From NCBI GenBank assembly GCA_002695025.1, contig NZNV01000025.1, positions 62,001 to 126,000 on the forward strand: a stretch of 64,000 bases of DNA. The letters run 5' to 3'. Source of the DNA: Owenweeksia sp. (GTDB lineage: Bacteria; Bacteroidota; Bacteroidia; Flavobacteriales; Schleiferiaceae). Position numbers and translations under genes: made by a program. Shown piece by piece: positions 60,233-64,000 of the stretch. The notes under the pieces are model-generated. The model did no database searches. It was given only the letters and a program-made list of their open reading frames with translations, and was not told the origin of the DNA. How positions within the stretch are numbered: position 1 is the stretch's first letter; every line of letters starts with the position of its first letter.

Positions 60233-60240
60233 TACTTTTG
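60233..60240 (+). promoter_or_regulatory. -7 promoter element for def
   Basis: TACTTTTG matches TAnnTTTG, 18 bases before the def ATG at 60259. Confidence 0.58.
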
Positions 60241-60258
60241 TGCCCCTAAATTAAAACT

Positions 60259-60825
60259 ATGATTTTACCGATTGTGGCTTATGGCGATCCGATCTTGCGG
60301 AAGAAAGGGGAGGATATTACCCAGGATTATCCCGGCTTGCAGGAACTTATCGACAACATGTATGAGACCATGTACAATGCCAGTGGAGTAGGTCTTGCTG
60401 CCCCACAGATCGGTTTGCCCATCCGCCTTTTTGTAATTGATACCACCTCCTTTGTGGATGAGGACGAAGAGGATGATGAAGACCTTAAGGATTTTAAGGA
60501 AGTATTTATCAATGCCCGTATCCTGGAGGAAGAAGGTGAGGAGTGGGCCTTTAATGAAGGTTGCCTGAGTATTCCTGACGTACGAGAGGATGTGAACCGT
60601 CAGGAGCAGATCCGCATTGAATATTACGATCGTGATTTCAATAAGCAGGAAAAGGTTTTTGATGGCCTGAAGGCTCGTGTTATCCAGCACGAATACGATC
60701 ATATTGAAGGCATCCTTTTTACGGATCATTTGTCTCCATTACGGAAGCGTATCCTGAAAAGCCGCCTGTCCAATATTTCCAAGGGCAAGCTTAATGTGGG
60801 TTATAAGATGCGCTTCCCTAAATAA
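60259..60825 (+). CDS. def: Peptide deformylase
   Basis: 188 residues. Motif I is GVGLAAPQIG near 45, motif II EGCLSIPDV near 97, and motif III QHEYDHIEG near 138, with the metal-binding Cys and two His. It removes the formyl group of nascent peptides. An acidic insertion (about 64-78, DEDEEDDEDLKDF) follows the first motif; extra residues here are common in Bacteroidota. It is the first gene of a run with a lipoprotein, DUF5606 and mazG. Confidence 0.97.
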   Translation: MILPIVAYGDPILRKKGEDITQDYPGLQELIDNMYETMYNASGVGLAAPQIGLPIRLFVIDTTSFVDEDEEDDEDLKDFKEVFINARILEEEGEEWAFNEGCLSIPDVREDVNRQEQIRIEYYDRDFNKQEKVFDGLKARVIQHEYDHIEGILFTDHLSPLRKRILKSRLSNISKGKLNVGYKMRFPK

Positions 60826-60833
60826 TCATCAAC

Positions 60834-61376
60834 ATGAAGAAATTACTCTGGATTGTTTTTTTCGGAAGTTTGATAGCTTGCCAGCAAAAAGCTGAAGAGC
60901 CTGATCCGCGTGCTGAGATCCGAAAAATGGAAAGCGAGTTGCAGGATGATGTTACCCTGGACAGTGCAAGGGCGTGGAAACTGACCACAGCCTACCAGGA
61001 TTATGTGAAGGCAAATCCCAAGGATTCCATCAGTCCCTATTACCTGAGCAAAGCTGCCGATATCTATAAAGAAATACCCCATAAGGGTTTAAAAGCGGTG
61101 AATACGTACAATAAGCTGTACCGGGAATATCCCAATCACCCGCTGGCCCCGCGTTCCGTATTTATGATAGGTTTTGTTTTTGACGAAAAATACCACGATC
61201 GTGATCGTGCCAGCCGATCCTATACCTTCTTTTTGGAAGAATATCCGGATCATGAACTGGCCGATGATGCCCGTAACTTATTGGCCATATTGCAGGATAC
61301 CACTTCCACTAATCTGGAAAAGATACGCCAGTGGGAGCGCAATGCTGATACTACAAAACTTAAATCTCAAGAATGA
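60834..61376 (+). CDS. TPR-like lipoprotein
   Basis: 180 residues. The lipobox is SLIAC (Cys 16). The mature part is helical with two TPR-like or BamD-like segments (KGLKAVNTYNKLYREYPNHPLAP and RASRSYTFFLEEYPDHELADDARNLLAIL). It is predicted to be a membrane-anchored periplasmic protein; role unknown. It sits 8 bases after def and overlaps the DUF5606 gene by four bases (ATGA), so the three are co-expressed. Confidence 0.85.
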   Translation: MKKLLWIVFFGSLIACQQKAEEPDPRAEIRKMESELQDDVTLDSARAWKLTTAYQDYVKANPKDSISPYYLSKAADIYKEIPHKGLKAVNTYNKLYREYPNHPLAPRSVFMIGFVFDEKYHDRDRASRSYTFFLEEYPDHELADDARNLLAILQDTTSTNLEKIRQWERNADTTKLKSQE

Positions 61377-61807
61377 ACCTGGAAGGAATTTTAGCCGTGG
61401 GCGGTAAGCCCGGCCTCTACAAGCTTATCGCGCAAAGCCGCGGTGGTGTTATCGTAGAATCACTGAACGATAAGAAACGTTTTCCCATCTCTTCAGCCAA
61501 CAACGTAAGTGCCCTGGGTGACATTTCCATTTATACCTACGGGGAGGAAGTGCCGCTGAAGGAGGTGTTTGAAAAAATAGCCGAGAAGGAAGATTATGGA
61601 AAGACCATAGATCACAAGTCTTCACCGGGTGAGCTGAAAGACTATATGGGTGAAGTGCTGCCTGATTTTGACCAGGAGCGCGTTTACCAGTCTGATCTCA
61701 AAAAACTCTTCATGTGGTACAACATCCTTCATGAGCAAGGTCTGGTAACCAAAGAGGAAGAAAAAGCCGAAGCTGGGAATACCGATACTTCGGGAGAAGA
61801 AGAATAA
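61373..61807 (+). CDS. DUF5606 family protein
   Basis: 144 residues, starting MNLEGILAVGGKPGLYKLIAQSRGGVIVESL, then KKRFPISSANNVSALGDISIYTYGEEVPLKEVF. This matches the DUF5606 family, which is small, cytoplasmic and typical for Bacteroidota. The N-terminal half is beta-rich and SH3-like in pattern. The C-terminus is acidic. Function unknown. It overlaps the upstream lipoprotein gene by four bases, and mazG begins 3 bases after its stop. Confidence 0.9.
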   Translation: MNLEGILAVGGKPGLYKLIAQSRGGVIVESLNDKKRFPISSANNVSALGDISIYTYGEEVPLKEVFEKIAEKEDYGKTIDHKSSPGELKDYMGEVLPDFDQERVYQSDLKKLFMWYNILHEQGLVTKEEEKAEAGNTDTSGEEE

Positions 61808-61810
61808 AGT

Positions 61811-62584
61811 ATGAACTCCAGGGAAGAACAGTTAAAAGCCTTTGCCCGCTTGTTGGATATCATGGATGATCTGCGGGAAAAATGTCCCTGGGACCGAAAG
61901 CAGACCATGGAAACTCTGCGTCCGCTTACCATTGAGGAAACCTACGAGCTAGGGGATGCCATACTGGACGCCAATCTGGAGGAAGTAAAAAAAGAGCTGG
62001 GGGATATTCTCCTGCACATGGTTTTTTACGCCAAAATAGGTGCAGAGAAAAAAGCCTTTGATATTGGTGATGTCCTCAACGCCATCTGTGAAAAGCTCAT
62101 CGATCGGCATCCTCATATTTACGGAGATGTGAAGGTGAGCGGGGAGGATGAGGTGAAATCCAATTGGGAAAAGCTTAAGCTGAAAGAGGGTAAGAAGTCC
62201 GTTCTGGAAGGAGTGCCCCGTTCTTTACCGGCTATGGTAAAAGCCACCCGTATCCAGGAAAAAGCCCGCGGGATAGGTTTTGAATGGGAAGAAACCTCTC
62301 AGGTTTGGGACAAGGTGCATGAAGAGTTGGGTGAACTGCGTGAAGAAGTGGAACAGGGGGATGCTGAAAAGACCGAGCAGGAATTCGGGGACCTTTTATT
62401 TTCACTCATCAATTTAGGCCGTTTCTTAAAAGTTGATCCTGAATCAGCCCTGGAGCGTACCAACAAAAAGTTCATAAAACGCTTTACCTACCTGGAACAG
62501 GAGAGCGCAAAACAGGGCCGTCAGCTTTCGGATATGACCCTGGCCGAGATGGACGAAATATGGGAAGCGGCTAAAAAGCTTTGA
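61811..62584 (+). CDS. mazG: Nucleoside triphosphate pyrophosphohydrolase MazG
   Basis: 257 residues, two MazG domains. The first has CPWDRKQTMETLRPLTIEETYELGDAI, with the EExxE-type metal residues and later ELGDILLHMVF. The second, after a linker with VPRSLPAMVKATRIQEKARGIGFEW, has VHEELGELREEVEQ and EFGDLLFSLINLGR. It hydrolyses NTPs to NMP and pyrophosphate and cleans the nucleotide pool. It is the last gene of the def run. 125 bases separate it from sixA. Confidence 0.95.
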   Translation: MNSREEQLKAFARLLDIMDDLREKCPWDRKQTMETLRPLTIEETYELGDAILDANLEEVKKELGDILLHMVFYAKIGAEKKAFDIGDVLNAICEKLIDRHPHIYGDVKVSGEDEVKSNWEKLKLKEGKKSVLEGVPRSLPAMVKATRIQEKARGIGFEWEETSQVWDKVHEELGELREEVEQGDAEKTEQEFGDLLFSLINLGRFLKVDPESALERTNKKFIKRFTYLEQESAKQGRQLSDMTLAEMDEIWEAAKKL

Positions 62585-62709
62585 ACAAAAACACCCACTG
62601 TGTTTTTTCAATGTGATATTCCGGTTAAATTAAGCTTAAGATTTTTTAAGGCTTAAGTCATTTCTTTAATTTTCGGAAAAATTTCACAAAAAGCACAGAT
62701 TCAGGGTTT

Positions 62710-63207
62710 ATGAAAAAACTGTATTTGGTTCGTCATGCTAAATCTTCATGGAAAGAGGAAGGCGTACATGATATGGATCGCCCCCTTAAAGGCCGGGGCG
62801 TGAGGGATGCCTACAATACCTCACAATGGCTCCGGGAGCAAGGTGATAGGCCGGAGTTTATTATTTCCAGTCCCGCAACAAGAGCACTGCACACGGCTTT
62901 GATCTTTTCCAGGAACCTTGAATATTCTTTCAGTGATATCCTGATCGATCAGCAGATCTATCACGCCAGCACCAAGGACCTCTTGCAGCTGGTGCGCAAC
63001 CTGAGTGATGACTACAGCTCTGTGATGCTGTTCGGGCACAACCCCACCATTACTGACTTTGTAAACCGCTGTATAGACCATCGTATTGATAATGTACCCA
63101 CCACGGGGGTGGCCTGTCTCAAGTTTGAGGAAGAGGAATGGAAGAACATCGATAAGAAAGCAGAACTGGTATTTTTTGATTACCCCAAACGCAGAAGAGG
63201 CAAGTGA
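62710..63207 (+). CDS. sixA: SixA family histidine phosphatase
   Basis: 165 residues. The RHG motif is VRHAKSSW near 7-14, and PATRALHTALI and FGHNPTIT near 99 with the second His follow. SixA in E. coli removes phosphate from phosphohistidine proteins. Its Bacteroidota homologues are often next to ppk, as here: the ppk1 GTG start overlaps the sixA TGA (GTGA). A near-match -7 element, TAATTTTC (62667-62674), lies 35 bases upstream, after a short AT-rich inverted repeat. Confidence 0.92.
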   Translation: MKKLYLVRHAKSSWKEEGVHDMDRPLKGRGVRDAYNTSQWLREQGDRPEFIISSPATRALHTALIFSRNLEYSFSDILIDQQIYHASTKDLLQLVRNLSDDYSSVMLFGHNPTITDFVNRCIDHRIDNVPTTGVACLKFEEEEWKNIDKKAELVFFDYPKRRRGK

Positions 63208-64000
63208 AGTTAAGAGCCCGTAATTCCATTATAGCCAGAGACATCAGCTGGCTGCTGTTTAATGAACGTGTGTTGCAGGAGGCGCTTGACCCCAACAATC
63301 CCATCATTGAAAGGCTTCGTTTCCTGGGTATCTTTTCCAGTAATATGGATGAGTTCTTCAGGGTACGTTACGCCAGCATCAAACGTTTGAGCCAGATCAG
63401 CGAAACGCCCAAAAAACGACTAGGCGGACAATCACCCGCAGAGCTGCTTACCGAGATCTCAGAGAAATCCATGGAGATGCAGGTAAGGGCCCAGGAGGTG
63501 AACGATCAACTGCTGAATGAACTGGAGGAGAAAGGTATCTCCTTTGTGAATGAAAAGAACCTTACGGCCGGGCAGCAGGATTATGTGCGCAAGTACTTTA
63601 TTGATAAGGTAAGTGCGGCTGTTTTTACGCTGCTGCTTACGGATAAGGATCGTGTGCCACACCTGCGCGATAAAAGTATTTACCTCGCCATTAAGATGAT
63701 GAAGAAGGAAACCCCGGATAAGCCGGAATATGCCCTTATTGAGGTTCCTTCTGACCTGGTGGGTCGTTTTGTAGTATTGCCAAAATACGGCAAACAATAC
63801 GTGATGTACCTGGAAGACCTGATCCGCTATAACCTGGAGTACATCCTCTTTATCTATGATTTTGACCGTATAGAGGCCCATACCGTTAAGATCACCCGTG
63901 ATGCGGAGCTGGATCTGGACGATGATGTTTCCAAGGGTTTCCTGGAAAAGATGAGTAAGTCGGTAAAGAACCGCAGAACAGGCGACCCGGTACGTTTTGT
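63204..64000 (+). CDS. ppk1: Polyphosphate kinase 1, N-terminal part (runs off window)
   Basis: It begins with GTG at 63204, sharing GTGA with the sixA stop, and is open to the right edge (265 codons). It starts KLRARNSIIARDISWLLFNERVLQEA, with the ARDISWLxFN N-domain signature, then FLGIFSSNMDEFFRVR, a nearly invariant PPK1 segment. It polymerises ATP gamma-phosphate into polyphosphate. The catalytic His lies beyond the window. Coupling with sixA suggests linked phosphate control. Confidence 0.95.
   Translation, partial: MKLRARNSIIARDISWLLFNERVLQEALDPNNPIIERLRFLGIFSSNMDEFFRVRYASIKRLSQISETPKKRLGGQSPAELLTEISEKSMEMQVRAQEVNDQLLNELEEKGISFVNEKNLTAGQQDYVRKYFIDKVSAAVFTLLLTDKDRVPHLRDKSIYLAIKMMKKETPDKPEYALIEVPSDLVGRFVVLPKYGKQYVMYLEDLIRYNLEYILFIYDFDRIEAHTVKITRDAELDLDDDVSKGFLEKMSKSVKNRRTGDPVRF

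Noticed and set aside
62600-62665. AT-rich inverted repeat around CTTAAG as terminator of mazG
   Set aside because: The arms (around TTAAGCTTAAG and TTAAGGCTTAA) pair imperfectly and no clear G/C stem with T-run follows. Too weak to call.
1-64000. CRISPR arrays, insertion sequences, rRNA or riboswitches
   Set aside because: No repeated spacer arrays, transposase genes, terminal inverted repeats, rRNA segments or known riboswitch consensus were seen. The window looks like stable core chromosome.

Overview
The window comes from a chromosome of a member of the Bacteroidota, most likely a marine or aquatic flavobacterium-like lineage. Evidence: the ribosomal operons have Bacteroidota gene order with DUF4295 after rpmG; there are GldI, a type IX secretion cargo-type protein, DUF5777, DUF5606 and YceI proteins, BshB1 (bacillithiol), a split transketolase, a TonB receptor with a carboxypeptidase-like N-terminus, and HisKA_2/LytTR signalling pairs. 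Start codons generally lack Shine-Dalgarno sequences. Many genes are preceded by the Bacteroidota -7 element TAnnTTTG, twice with TTG exactly 20 bases upstream. No insertion sequence, prophage, CRISPR array or rRNA is visible. One tRNA (His) is present. Coding is dense, with no gene-free stretch above about 300 bases.

Layout. 1-8.5 kb: end of an unknown gene, cinA, rpmB-rpmG-DUF4295, an outer-membrane/M48 protease pair, mscS, ftsY, rimO and a predicted 40-residue membrane protein. 8.7-15 kb: ribH with a TPR membrane protein, recF with a DUF721 (DciA-like) gene, ndk, a lipoprotein, bshB1, a glycosyltransferase and tRNA-His. 15-20 kb: an ECF sigma / membrane protein / Spy-like module, then an operon in which the two transketolase halves flank a secreted vWA protein. 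20-23 kb: rpsF-rpsR-rplI, a coiled-coil membrane protein and a MacB-like permease. 23.2-29.8 kb is the most unusual part. It holds an 822-residue fusion of an alkaline-phosphatase-superfamily domain, TPRs and a sulfotransferase domain, followed by a secreted type IX-type protein. Next is a tight operon of two haem-type lipoproteins, YceI and a DUF5777 barrel, with a divergent OB-fold protein.

31-35 kb: nrnA, gldI and two cyclophilin-FKBP fusion proteins (one lipoprotein, one cytoplasmic). 34.8-43.8 kb: two paralogous TPR histidine kinase/LytTR regulator pairs bracketing a TonB-dependent receptor and two unknown proteins. 43.8-52.3 kb (all minus strand): a GH19 endolysin-like enzyme, uvrB, a DUF349 array protein, aroE, a DUF368 polyprenyl-phosphate transporter and a TPR protein. 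52.5-64 kb: glmM, two class V PLP enzymes, a conserved unknown, an MBL hydrolase, dapD, ruvX, def, a lipoprotein, DUF5606, mazG, sixA and the start of ppk1.

Most of the window is core metabolism, translation and envelope biology. The points most worth following are the phosphatase-TPR-sulfotransferase fusion, the haem-lipoprotein operon with a 28-base perfect palindrome forming a terminator inside the next reading frame, the tRNA-His with two adjacent U-U mismatches in its acceptor stem, and a set of promoters placed so close to ATG codons that leaderless transcripts are expected. Functions were assigned by reading motifs only; no search was run.
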